Shown piece after piece: positions 41,981 to 50,843 of a stretch of DNA of 64,000 bases. The notes under the pieces were generated by a model, which worked only from the letters and a program-made list of their open reading frames with translations, ran no database searches and was not told the DNA's origin. How positions within the stretch are numbered: the stretch's first letter is position 1; the number at the start of each line of letters is the position of its first letter. The position numbers and the translations under genes are program-made. This DNA is from Promethearchaeati archaeon (lineage in GTDB: Archaea > Asgardarchaeota > Heimdallarchaeia > Heimdallarchaeales > Heimdallarchaeaceae): the NCBI GenBank assembly GCA_013166775.1, contig JABLTJ010000015.1, positions 1-64,000 of the forward strand. The letters are read 5' to 3'.

Positions 41981-43759
41981 TTATAATTCTAATCTTGGAT
42001 CTACTGCAACATAGAGTATGTCTGTAATTAGATTTCCTATCAATATCAGTATCGTTAGTACTGCCGTCGTTCCTAAAATCATCGGAAAGTCGAGAAAACC
42101 TATTGCTATTATATATTTTTGACCTAATCCTGGCCATGTGAATAAGGATTCGGTAATTGGTGCTCCTGCTAAAGCTGTTGCTAAGAATAATCCAATAAAT
42201 GTTATTACAGGAATCAAGGTATTCCTGAAAGCATGTTTCCATGTAATTATTCTTTCTGATAATCCATTGGCTCTAGCCGCTAGAATATAGTCTTGCTGTA
42301 GTACTTCTAACATAGTTGATCGTACTAATCTTGTGTATAATGCCATGAAAGCAAATGTAAGAGTTACTGTTGGCAGAACCATGTGTACCAAAGAATCTAG
42401 TAATCTATCTGATACATTGCCCCACCAAGCTGACCATCCTAAACCCGTTTTCCATCCACCGCCTCCAAGGAATGCCCATGTTTCACCACTAAATACTTTT
42501 GTCGGTGCCGGAACTCGATGCGCTTTTGCAGCTGGGAACCAACCTAAGCCATATCCACTAAAGATGTATATTAATAATAAACCAAAGACGAAAATTGGCA
42601 TTGATTGTCCTAAAAGTGCAAGTGCACTTGCTGAAGAATCAATCCATGTGTTCTGGTTTTTAGCTGCTATTATTCCCAGAGGAATAGAAATTAAGAGTGC
42701 AATAGCGAATGCAGCTAATTGAAGTTTTAGTGTTTCCCAAACTAATCCCCCAATGATATTACTAATCGATTGACCTGAAGTGAAACTGTTTCCCATGTCG
42801 CCATGCAGTAAATTGTAAAACCACATAATAAATTGAACATAAATTGGTTGATCTAAACCTAATTTTCGCGTAAGATTAATCCTATCTTGTTCCGTTACTC
42901 TTTGTTTTCCAAGTAAAAGCAAAGAAACAGGATCTCCCATCCCACTTACCATCACAAATGTCATGATGCTAATGGCAATGAAGAGCGGAATTAAGGTCAA
43001 GAGACGACGCATAATATAAGTTGTTACTCTTAATGAAGTAACGTGTTTTATCCATTTAAAGAAGCCAAAACCTCCCATTTTTCTAGCCATTTGAGAACCA
43101 GTTGGTTGTTGCCAATTGACGGGTAGAAATATACCAGTAACCATTAACAAAATACCAATGACAAATATATAGAAACCTGGTTGAATCATGCCTAATAACT
43201 CAATATTGAAATAAGATGGCGTTGAATCAAGTGGATTGAAAGTTATCGGATTAAGAATATCCGTTGTTGAGAATTGACCTGCAACAACTGCATTATACTT
43301 ATCCGATGCAATATGCAGAGTTTGATTCATTGCAATGATTGCTGAAACTAACCCCACCAACAGTAGAAGCGATGCAGAAATGTCCGCTACAAGACCTCTC
43401 CTTTTGAAACCACCGCTTTGGAAGACTTGTCCCAATACTGTTGCTAGAATTGCAAAAATCATTACAAACCATAATGTTGCGGATAAGACAATTATACTAC
43501 TTGGAACTTCTTCAACCAAATATCTTGCAGTAAGTTTGTGATCCTCACCTACAAAGGTTAGAAGCCTATAATCAACTTTGAAAGCTAAAACTCTTACAAG
43601 ATTCCCACTATTGACTAATAACCCACTAGGATTATCTGGTATGATTTCTGTGTCCGCAGGTTCAGAATCAAAATCTATTGCATATAATGGTATAAACGCA
43701 GAAGTAAATATAAGAATAAAACCAATAATTTTTAGCGATATTGCTACACTTTTATCCAT
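41981..43759 (-). CDS. oppB: Oligopeptide ABC transporter permease (OppB-like) with four-helix N-terminal module
   Basis: The first gene of the operon. The ordinary OppB part starts near residue 249 (MRRLLTLIPLFIAISIMTFV), with KLGLDQPIYVQFIMWF and the coupling loop YILAARANGLSERIITWKHAFRN. The 248 residues before it hold four membrane helices (LKIIGFILIFTSAFIPL, ATLWFVMIFAILATVLG, SASLLLLVGLVSAIIA, PGFYIFVIGILLMVTGIF) separated by extracellular loops and are not part of the normal permease. No substrate-binding protein gene is within the operon or just upstream, where tRNA-Val is found. A separate binding protein must exist elsewhere, or the N-terminal module could substitute. Confidence 0.85.
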   Translation of the reverse strand: MDKSVAISLKIIGFILIFTSAFIPLYAIDFDSEPADTEIIPDNPSGLLVNSGNLVRVLAFKVDYRLLTFVGEDHKLTARYLVEEVPSSIIVLSATLWFVMIFAILATVLGQVFQSGGFKRRGLVADISASLLLLVGLVSAIIAMNQTLHIASDKYNAVVAGQFSTTDILNPITFNPLDSTPSYFNIELLGMIQPGFYIFVIGILLMVTGIFLPVNWQQPTGSQMARKMGGFGFFKWIKHVTSLRVTTYIMRRLLTLIPLFIAISIMTFVMVSGMGDPVSLLLLGKQRVTEQDRINLTRKLGLDQPIYVQFIMWFYNLLHGDMGNSFTSGQSISNIIGGLVWETLKLQLAAFAIALLISIPLGIIAAKNQNTWIDSSASALALLGQSMPIFVFGLLLIYIFSGYGLGWFPAAKAHRVPAPTKVFSGETWAFLGGGGWKTGLGWSAWWGNVSDRLLDSLVHMVLPTVTLTFAFMALYTRLVRSTMLEVLQQDYILAARANGLSERIITWKHAFRNTLIPVITFIGLFLATALAGAPITESLFTWPGLGQKYIIAIGFLDFPMILGTTAVLTILILIGNLITDILYVAVDPRLEL

Positions 43760-43995
43760 AATGAATCAATCCAATATATGGTGACATTACTAATCTTATG
43801 TTTTAAAAAATGCTGAAGTTTTTATAAATGTTGCCTCAAATACCTCAAATACAAAACAATAATTGGAATGAAAAACAATTCTTCTAAAATACAATCATCA
43901 AACTGTGATAAATAAGAGAACCAACGATAACAAAAAATATTTAAAGAAAACCAGAAAGAAAGAAACGAAGGAGAATTTAAAAAGAAGAAATCGAT

Positions 43996-44072
43996 GGGGC
44001 AGTGATCTAGCCTGGAATGATACCTCCTTGACGTGGAGGAAGTCGGTGGTTCAAATCCGCCCTGCCCCACCA
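43996..44072 (+). tRNA. tRNA-Val (GAC)
   Basis: Acceptor GGGGCAG/CTGCCCC, D arm ATCT to TGAT, anticodon stem CCTCC/GGAGG with loop TTGACGT (anticodon GAC at its centre), T arm GGTGG-TTCAAAT-CCGCC. Discriminator A is at 44069 and CCA is encoded at 44070-44072. There is no intron. Confidence 0.95.
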
Positions 44073-44189
44073 CTAATTTTCCTAATTTTTCATATATTTC
44101 CTGTTATTGGTTTTGTTAATATTGTAATAAATAATAAGAGGATCTTCTTAGAATTTTAAAATGTATTAGAAGAAAAGAAAAAAAAGAGG

Positions 44190-45974
44190 TTAAAGATAGA
44201 AATTTAAGCTTGCGGGTGTAAAAACAAAAGCAAAAGCAAAAAAAGCAACAGTTATTACAGCTCCAATTATAGAAAGCACCAAAGCAATTGTGTTTTTCTT
44301 GTTAATTCCTTCCTTCTTCCTAGCTTTGATTGACATGGGAAGTGTTACTACAGAAAATGCGAAAAATATTGGTATAGCTAAACAACAAATAGAAAGAATC
44401 ATAGAAATTTTAGAATCAGTTTTGGCTTTGTGATAAGCTTCATTCTCTTCAACAATGTTTATCCATGCACCCTTATTGGAAAAAACGTCCATATTAATAT
44501 CCCCTTTCTGATACCATTTCTTTTCTTTTAGAAAACTAATTCTTCGAATTGGAAGTAGGATATAACCAATCGATTTCATGAACCATTCGAATGAAAATTT
44601 ATAATTCACCATTCCCCACAAATAAAGAATTATTGTATAAAAGGCAAGCGTTGTTAAAATCGAAAGAATTGTTCCTCCCCATAACATTTTGCTGCCATTA
44701 GTTAGTCCAAATAATAGAGGGATAAATAAAGGTGGAAGCCAGTTTAACCATTGATTATTATAATTTGAAAATGCGATTATTCCATAACGTCTAATGTAGC
44801 CTGTTTTTTTTGCAAAGTGAGAACCGCGACCACGAAATTCAACTAAGAAAATAACTATCATGCACAACATAATACTAAAGCCGTTTGTGATTAATGTTTG
44901 CCACAGCCATGCAAACGAAGATATATATGGTGCATATATCATGGGAGCATCAGGATACCAATGACGATGAAATGAAATAAATCTGTAGAATGTTATCCCT
45001 CCATCGAAACCCGTATTATTCATAACATTAACTAATTCAATAACAGTACCAATGGCTCCAGCAACAAACATCACAAAACCAGTTAAGAGAATTGTTTTAG
45101 TGAATCCTTTGAAAAGAACTTTCTTGGGCTGAGAGATAGCTATACCAATTATACTACCGATAAAGGATACAGCTAAGTACGGAAAAATTGGTTCCATTGG
45201 AGCAGCAAGAGGATTTATAAAAATACCAATGAGTACAGCGACAAATCCTGCTGTACGAAGATCAGGCAAATCCATTCTGGATCCATCCGTATTAATTCCC
45301 CAGGGGAAACCTATTCCGTTGACACCTTTTAAACCATTATAGATTCCATCCCAGACAAATTTTGTACTTGCAAGAATGATGACAGATAAAATAGCATAGA
45401 TCAATATTTGACGTCTTGGTTTTTTCCAACCACTTTTGATAGAAAGTAATCCTTGAGTAATTCCATTTAATATTACACACCAAGCTATAGTGTGGATTGT
45501 CTCAAAAGTAGCCCACCCAGTCATAGCAATAGATATATTAAAAGTCGGATTTCGTAGGTTTGAAATTAAATTTCCAAAAGATCCATGATAACCTGTTAAC
45601 CCTTCAGTTAACATTGCAAATAGAAGCAAAATAATTCCACCAATAACTTGTTTTATTGCAATAGAACCTGCACTTATCCCTTTCTTCAGATTTTTTTGCA
45701 TACTAACCATATTGGAAATTGCAGAAGCAAGTAAGAACAAACCCGCTAGTCCTCCTAACAAGGGTAAAATCACAAGCGCTATCAAATTTATCAAAGGTAT
45801 ATGATTAATGTTATCTCCAGCAAGAAGTGTATCAATATCAAGGTAATCAGAAATTATATGGAGAATTATCATAACAAAAATCGCTAATCCTCTAAGGAAA
45901 TCTAAACTAGCAAAACGTTTCACTGAAGTATTCTCGGAGAGTCCTGTACTGGTATTAGGATGTGTTTTTTCCAT
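44190..45974 (-). CDS. Multi-pass membrane protein, acyltransferase/DUF1624-like
   Basis: The N terminus RFASLDFLRGLAIFVMIILHIISDY is the signature of the heparan-alpha-glucosaminide N-acetyltransferase-like (DUF1624/DUF418-related) membrane acyltransferases. About a dozen hydrophobic helices follow. The family moves acyl groups across the membrane onto glycans or lipids, which could mean modification of surface glycans here. The C-terminal 100 residues add two extra membrane helices (SKISMILSICCLAIPIFFAFSVV and IALVLSIIGAVITVAFFAFAF) separated from the core by a hydrophilic stretch. ATG 45974. No operon partner is visible. Confidence 0.7.
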   Translation of the reverse strand: MEKTHPNTSTGLSENTSVKRFASLDFLRGLAIFVMIILHIISDYLDIDTLLAGDNINHIPLINLIALVILPLLGGLAGLFLLASAISNMVSMQKNLKKGISAGSIAIKQVIGGIILLLFAMLTEGLTGYHGSFGNLISNLRNPTFNISIAMTGWATFETIHTIAWCVILNGITQGLLSIKSGWKKPRRQILIYAILSVIILASTKFVWDGIYNGLKGVNGIGFPWGINTDGSRMDLPDLRTAGFVAVLIGIFINPLAAPMEPIFPYLAVSFIGSIIGIAISQPKKVLFKGFTKTILLTGFVMFVAGAIGTVIELVNVMNNTGFDGGITFYRFISFHRHWYPDAPMIYAPYISSFAWLWQTLITNGFSIMLCMIVIFLVEFRGRGSHFAKKTGYIRRYGIIAFSNYNNQWLNWLPPLFIPLLFGLTNGSKMLWGGTILSILTTLAFYTIILYLWGMVNYKFSFEWFMKSIGYILLPIRRISFLKEKKWYQKGDINMDVFSNKGAWINIVEENEAYHKAKTDSKISMILSICCLAIPIFFAFSVVTLPMSIKARKKEGINKKNTIALVLSIIGAVITVAFFAFAFVFTPASLNFYL

Positions 45975-46064
45975 CCAAAGCCCTCTTTTTTTGATATTAA
46001 AGCATCTAAAAATCTTATTACATAAAGATTCTTCTCAGTTTTGACTAATTATGTTTATATCGAC

Positions 46065-46982
46065 TTAAATGAACAATCCTTCAACACTCAGGTATCTTTG
46101 CCCCGTATCCGCAAGAATAACTACAATTCTTTTCCCCTTATTCTCTGATCTCTTTGCAATTTGCTTTGCTGCTTCGCAAACAGCACCTGAACTTATTCCA
46201 ACTAAAATTCCCTCTTTCAGTGCAATTTGTCTGCATGTTTCAAAGGCATCATCTTGTTTAACCAAGTAAATTTCATCAAGAATTTCTTTATCTAGTGTTT
46301 CCGGAACAAAACCTGGAGCAGTGCCCATCATTTTATGTGGTTGGAATATTCCTTTAGAGATGTAAGGTGATTCAAAAGGTTCAACTGCAACTAATTTCAC
46401 GCTTGATTTCTTTTCTTTCAGATATTTACCTGCCCCACAAATAGTACCACCGGTACCTAATCCTGCTACCAGAATATCTATCTCTCCCCCAGTTTGTTCC
46501 CACAGCTCTGGACCAGTTGTTAAGTAATGAGCTTTGGGATTTGATGGATTTATATGTTGACCTATGTAGAAATAATCAGGATTATCTGCAAGCATTTCCT
46601 TCAGTTTTTGTCGTGATCCTTCTGTTCCTAATTCAGCAGGAGTTAGAATCAGCTCAGCACCTAGCGCTTTTAGAATTTGACGACGTTCTATACTTTGAAT
46701 TTCTGACATAATTAAAATAGCTTTATAGCCTTTTATTAAAGAAATGAAAGCTACTGCCATTCCTGTATTACCGCTAGTACATTCAATAACAGTGTCCCCA
46801 GGACTAAGTTTTCCCTCTTCTTCAGCAGCTCTAAATATTTGAAGGATTGGTCTATCTTTTATGCTAAAAGGATTCATAAATTCACATTTTCCATAAATAT
46901 CCTTCTTTGGAAACAACCTACTTAATCTCAATAGAGGAGTATTTCCAATCAAATCAGTTAATTTCGAAGCAACATTACCCAA
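46065..46982 (-). CDS. cysK: Cysteine synthase family protein (PLP fold type II)
   Basis: A beta-substituting PLP enzyme. It has LIGNTPLLRLSRLFP at the start, the PLP lysine in MNPFSIKDRP, TSGNTGMA for phosphate binding, GLGTGGTICGAGKYLKE and the C-terminal VGISSGAV. In cysteine synthase the substrate is O-acetylserine (or O-phosphoserine in some archaea) plus sulfide; cystathionine-forming relatives are possible. It has 305 residues, TTG start at 46982 with AGGTG about six bases upstream. It is divergent from a second PLP enzyme with an 84-base shared promoter region. Confidence 0.88.
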   Translation of the reverse strand: MGNVASKLTDLIGNTPLLRLSRLFPKKDIYGKCEFMNPFSIKDRPILQIFRAAEEEGKLSPGDTVIECTSGNTGMAVAFISLIKGYKAILIMSEIQSIERRQILKALGAELILTPAELGTEGSRQKLKEMLADNPDYFYIGQHINPSNPKAHYLTTGPELWEQTGGEIDILVAGLGTGGTICGAGKYLKEKKSSVKLVAVEPFESPYISKGIFQPHKMMGTAPGFVPETLDKEILDEIYLVKQDDAFETCRQIALKEGILVGISSGAVCEAAKQIAKRSENKGKRIVVILADTGQRYLSVEGLFI

Positions 46983-47066
46983 ATAAACACCTACTCATTT
47001 CTTTCCTTAGGTTTTGTATATTGAAAATTTAAATAGTTATACATTATTTTATCGATAGAAAATATC

Positions 47067-48032
47067 ATGAATTTAGTAGAAGAAGCTTTGAAAGCCGAAA
47101 AAAGAATAAGGAAATACATTATTGAAACTCCTCTTCAATATTCACAATTCTTAAGTAAAGCAGGAGATTGCGAGGTCTATCTTAAACTTGAAAATATGCA
47201 AACGACAGGATCTTTTAAGATAAGAGGAGCTATGAATAAGATACTTTCAGTACTAGATGAAAAGAAAGATGTGGAATTTGTTACTTCATCATCTGGAAAC
47301 CATGCTTTAGCTTTTGCATATTCTACAGATAAACTTGGTTTAAAAGGAACAGTCTATTTACCAGAATATACTTCTAAAGCGAAAATAGAAGCTCTTCAGC
47401 ATTATAATCTAGAAATTAATTTCTATGGTGATGATTGCGTAAAAACCGAAAAATATGCTCGAAAAGTTGCGGAAAAAAACAATTCTGTTTTCATATCGCC
47501 ATATAACGATTATAAAATCATAGCTGGTCAAGCAACTATAGCTGTAGAGCTTGAAAGGCAATTAAGGATGATAGATTCTATCCTTGTTCCAATAGGTGGA
47601 GGAGGTTTAATTTCCGGTGTTGGAAGTTATTTGAAGGAAATTAAAACGGATGCAAAGATAATTGGTTGTCAACCTGAAAATTCTGCTGTAATGTATGAAT
47701 CTATTAAAGCAGGTAAGATTCTAGATATCCCCTCTAAACCTACCATATCAGATGGAACAGCTGGAGGGATAGAAGAAAACTCTATTACTTATGACTTGTG
47801 CAAGAAATATGTAGATGATTACATACTGTTGTCAGAAGAATCTATAATGGACGCAATCCGGTTGGTGATTGATAAACATCAAATACTAGTTGAAGGTGCG
47901 GGGGCTTTATCAATTGCATCCTTTCTGAAACATAAAAAGAAATTCAAAAAACAAAATATTGTTCTAGTAATAAGTGGTTCGAAGATTAGTTTAGATGTTT
48001 TAAAAGAAATACTATGCCTATCATCTACGTGA
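47067..48032 (+). CDS. Threonine dehydratase / serine racemase-like PLP enzyme
   Basis: A fold type II PLP enzyme. The Schiff-base lysine is in TGSFKIRGAMNK, the substrate-binding SSSGNHALAFAY follows, and the PLP-phosphate loop is GGGGLISGVG. The length of 321 residues without an ACT regulatory domain fits catabolic threonine ammonia-lyase or serine racemase. The two cannot be told apart here. ATG 47067, preceded by an A/T-rich promoter region shared with cysK. Its stop is immediately next to the end of the convergent Nudix gene. Confidence 0.86.
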   Translation: MNLVEEALKAEKRIRKYIIETPLQYSQFLSKAGDCEVYLKLENMQTTGSFKIRGAMNKILSVLDEKKDVEFVTSSSGNHALAFAYSTDKLGLKGTVYLPEYTSKAKIEALQHYNLEINFYGDDCVKTEKYARKVAEKNNSVFISPYNDYKIIAGQATIAVELERQLRMIDSILVPIGGGGLISGVGSYLKEIKTDAKIIGCQPENSAVMYESIKAGKILDIPSKPTISDGTAGGIEENSITYDLCKKYVDDYILLSEESIMDAIRLVIDKHQILVEGAGALSIASFLKHKKKFKKQNIVLVISGSKISLDVLKEILCLSST

Positions 48033-48530
48033 TTAGTATTGATTCAAGTAACCAATTTCAAGATTTTCTTTCTCTTGAAGCATTTCGATTTCTACAATGT
48101 TTTTTATATTTTCTCTCTTTAGAAGATTCTTAAACATAAAGAAGTCAGATGGAATAATATCTTCTGTTTTCTTTTCTATCTCATTTTCTGAAAACCATCC
48201 TAATTGCCCTTCTTTTGTTTCCTTTAATCTTCCTCCTTCAACAGAAGTATGACATAAAATAATTAGGAAATGTTTCAATTTCTCTCCTGTTTCTTTATCT
48301 CTTAGTATTTCATTAAGAACAGCCTTTACTCCCAACCACTTTACTTCTAATCCTGTTTCTTCTCTAATTTCCCTAATTGTTGCGCTTCTTATTTCTTCAT
48401 TAAAGCACATCTTTCCACCAACAAGAGCCCACTTCTGTCGATAATCTCCCCTCGCTCTTTTGATAAATAACCACTTATCGTTTTTCTGAATACCTGCTAT
48501 CACCACATTCAAGATAGTTTTTTCATCCAT
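48033..48530 (-). CDS. Nudix hydrolase
   Basis: A small Nudix pyrophosphohydrolase. The Nudix box is complete: GGKMCFNEEIRSATIREIREETGL. It hydrolyses a nucleoside diphosphate linked to some group X; the substrate (8-oxo-dGTP, ADP-ribose or another) cannot be read from the box. ATG 48530 starts the domain; TTG 48551 would add seven residues. TATA-like TTGATATATATTC near 48575 supports a start near 48530. Confidence 0.85.
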   Translation of the reverse strand: MDEKTILNVVIAGIQKNDKWLFIKRARGDYRQKWALVGGKMCFNEEIRSATIREIREETGLEVKWLGVKAVLNEILRDKETGEKLKHFLIILCHTSVEGGRLKETKEGQLGWFSENEIEKKTEDIIPSDFFMFKNLLKRENIKNIVEIEMLQEKENLEIGYLNQY

Positions 48531-48637
48531 ACTGGTGCCTATTTTTTCCAATTCTAAAACTTTTAGCCTACTTTTGATATATATTCAAAGTCATAACATT
48601 CTTAAATATTCATTATGATGCTCTTTAGCGAACCCCA

Positions 48638-49237
48638 ATGACTAGCTTTATCCGAAGAACTATTCAAGCAATTCGTAGGAAACTTGGCTATCCTGAAGTA
48701 TCGATTTTAGTAATGGGAGATGATATCCCAGCAACAAGAAATCGTGTTCTTCTTATTAGGTCTAGTACTTCGCTAAATGAATTCATCATTGACAGTGTTT
48801 TAACCAAACTACCCTACTCTGACAAATTTAAGTTTAAGCAGAAACAGTTTGAGCCTTTTGAAAGTGTTCTTTATCTTATTGATGCAACCAAAGAAGAAAT
48901 GATTAAACATGAAAGAAATTATTTCTGGGAAAAAATCGTATGGGATGAGAAAACACAGAAGCTTCCAATTGCTGTATGTGCTTATAATACTAATCTTCAA
49001 GGAGCCTTAACTAGAGGCGAATTAATAGAAAATATGTCCTTAATAAGGCTAACAGATCGTTTATGGAACCTTTTTGAAGTTCCAGATGTACCTTCTATAA
49101 TCACAGCGATGAAATGGTTAAAAAGAATAATTCATATGGGTTATGTAAAGTCTTGGGAAGAGAAAGAGAAATTATTGGTAAAAATTAAACCAATTCAAAT
49201 TCAAATACCTTCAGAAGAAGAAGAAGATATACAATAA
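48638..49237 (+). CDS. Degenerate Arf/Ras-like GTPase (pseudo-GTPase), first gene of the AAA-VWA operon
   Basis: The pattern of a small GTPase is visible from residue 18 on: VSILVMGDD (strand 1), FESVLYLIDATKEEMIKHERNYFWEKIV (strand 4 and helix, Arf-like), LPIAVCAYNTNLQGALTRGELIENM (strand 5 and the region of the NKxD motif), then a helix ending in MKWLKRII. The usual functional motifs are missing. The P-loop GxxxxGKS has become MGDDIPATRNRVLL, and NKxD has become YNTNL. It can hardly bind GTP in the normal way. An acidic tail ends the protein (PSEEEEDIQ). It lies 17 bases before the AAA gene. A scaffolding role in the same machine is inferred. Structural prediction would test the assignment. 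Confidence 0.65.
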   Translation: MTSFIRRTIQAIRRKLGYPEVSILVMGDDIPATRNRVLLIRSSTSLNEFIIDSVLTKLPYSDKFKFKQKQFEPFESVLYLIDATKEEMIKHERNYFWEKIVWDEKTQKLPIAVCAYNTNLQGALTRGELIENMSLIRLTDRLWNLFEVPDVPSIITAMKWLKRIIHMGYVKSWEEKEKLLVKIKPIQIQIPSEEEEDIQ

Positions 49238-49254
49238 AAAAAGAGGAACTTACT

Positions 49255-50805
49255 ATGTCACTCACTATTGAAAAATTAATTAAAGATGGATATACAGGAT
49301 TTTCTGTAAGATCAATTCTGATGAACCCAGAATTTCGTGAGAGAGTTATAAAAGATGTTAGTGTAAGAGGTAATATTACAGGTAAAAATCTGGTAATGGA
49401 TAAATTGGCGGTTGGTGGAAAAGTACTCCTAACAGGTCCAACAGGTGAAGCAAAATCACTTTTTGCAAGAATTCTTTTGGATCACGTTGTTAGAGAAATG
49501 AACAATTTTAAATATCATATCGAAGGTTGCCCATTCTTAGAAGATGCGGGTTATATTAAGGATGTAATTGATAATTATGCATCTAATCCCTTTGCAGGAA
49601 TAAGAGTAATGCAATCTCTTTGTCCTTATTGTAGGCATAACATCGAGAAAATTTTGTCAAAAGATGGTACTTCAGTACAACTTGATAATACTAACAGCAT
49701 GCTTGAAATTACACCTAAAGAAGTTGTCGACCGTTTAGGTAAGCTTGGTGCAGCTAAAACTCTTGTAAGGAGAGCACAGTTAGATCCAAGAACTGATCCT
49801 GAAAGCTTATACATGCTATTGGCAGGTGTTGAAAACCTGGAGGAATTATTTGGTAAAGATACATCCACTACATATGCTGCTACATCTCACAAAGTTGGTG
49901 TTCTATCCCATGGTTTTATAGTGGTAAATGAAATACAAAGACTTCCGTTAACCCTTTTAGAATCTCTTATGGGTTTTCTAGAAGAACCTATGGGAATAAA
50001 ATACAATATACAAGGAGAACCAGTATACATTGATGGTGCAGTTCTTTTCACTTCCAATGCTCCATTGACTGTCTTTGGAGAAGAAAGTCAACCTATTATT
50101 AACCGTATACCTGAAGTATTATGGGCCGCTCGTGCTGTTGAAAGTAGAGAACAAATCATCAGAGATATGTTCGAAGAACAAATAATTCTATCAAGAAGAA
50201 GCATTACAGCAAATCCATCAATAATCCAACTTCATGAATTGGAAAAAGAAACCACTGATTTTGTCAGTAGATTAGCAGTAGATTTCTTAGCATATTTGGG
50301 GAACAATTCGTTACCTGAATCGTTGAAGATCAGGGGATTAAGATCAGAAAGCAGAGTAGAAAGAAATGATTTCTACTCCGGTCTTGATGAAATTCATGAT
50401 CCACAAAGAAATCCACACATAGATTTACGTACTATGAATAATATCATTGGAGAAACTGTACTTCTTCAGGCTAGAGAGGCCGATGAAGAAGCAGTTAACG
50501 TAATAACTTTAGAAAGGTTACGAGAAACTATGGGTGCATTTGATATACCTGCTTCAATGGTTAATGATGCTTTACAACAAATCAAAATACTGTTGCGAAC
50601 CTCTATAAAAGAATCAGAAGTTTCTATTAGTGTTCAGGACATCTCTGAAGATATCTCAAAGATGAAAGCTCTCAGTGATTCTGAACTTGCAAATCTAGTA
50701 GTTAAGTTCGAAGGATTGGACAAATACAAAGAGAATATTAGAACTACAATAATTGAAAAACTCAAACCATCTTATGAGCAATTGCTAAAAGTAGACTACA
50801 TTTAG
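49255..50805 (+). CDS. MoxR/RavA-like AAA+ ATPase with a cysteine-rich insertion
   Basis: An AAA+ ATPase of the MoxR/RavA/Mg-chelatase-like clade, predicted to remodel proteins with a VWA partner. Walker A is GPTGEAKS (residues 61-68), the form with Ala in place of the second Gly as in RavA-type GIAKS. Walker B is GFIVVNEIQRLP (residues 220-231). Sensor 1 is in LFTSNAP. Residues 85-170, between Walker A and Walker B, contain a cysteine-rich insertion (C92, then CPYC at 123-126) that could bind zinc. The C-terminal helical lid continues to residue 516. A ribosome binding site GAGG is about eight bases before the ATG. The next gene follows after 38 bases. Confidence 0.82.
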   Translation: MSLTIEKLIKDGYTGFSVRSILMNPEFRERVIKDVSVRGNITGKNLVMDKLAVGGKVLLTGPTGEAKSLFARILLDHVVREMNNFKYHIEGCPFLEDAGYIKDVIDNYASNPFAGIRVMQSLCPYCRHNIEKILSKDGTSVQLDNTNSMLEITPKEVVDRLGKLGAAKTLVRRAQLDPRTDPESLYMLLAGVENLEELFGKDTSTTYAATSHKVGVLSHGFIVVNEIQRLPLTLLESLMGFLEEPMGIKYNIQGEPVYIDGAVLFTSNAPLTVFGEESQPIINRIPEVLWAARAVESREQIIRDMFEEQIILSRRSITANPSIIQLHELEKETTDFVSRLAVDFLAYLGNNSLPESLKIRGLRSESRVERNDFYSGLDEIHDPQRNPHIDLRTMNNIIGETVLLQAREADEEAVNVITLERLRETMGAFDIPASMVNDALQQIKILLRTSIKESEVSISVQDISEDISKMKALSDSELANLVVKFEGLDKYKENIRTTIIEKLKPSYEQLLKVDYI

Positions 50806-50843
50806 AAAATAAACCTTGAAAATAGCTCGAAGGAGATGAAAAA

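Noticed and set aside
40782..43784. Many plus-strand ORFs opposite the opp genes
   Set aside because: These are shadows of the well-supported minus-strand permease and ATPase frames.
43905..44159. ORF overlapping tRNA-Val
   Set aside because: It reads through the tRNA; the tRNA cloverleaf is certain and the peptide has no recognisable content.
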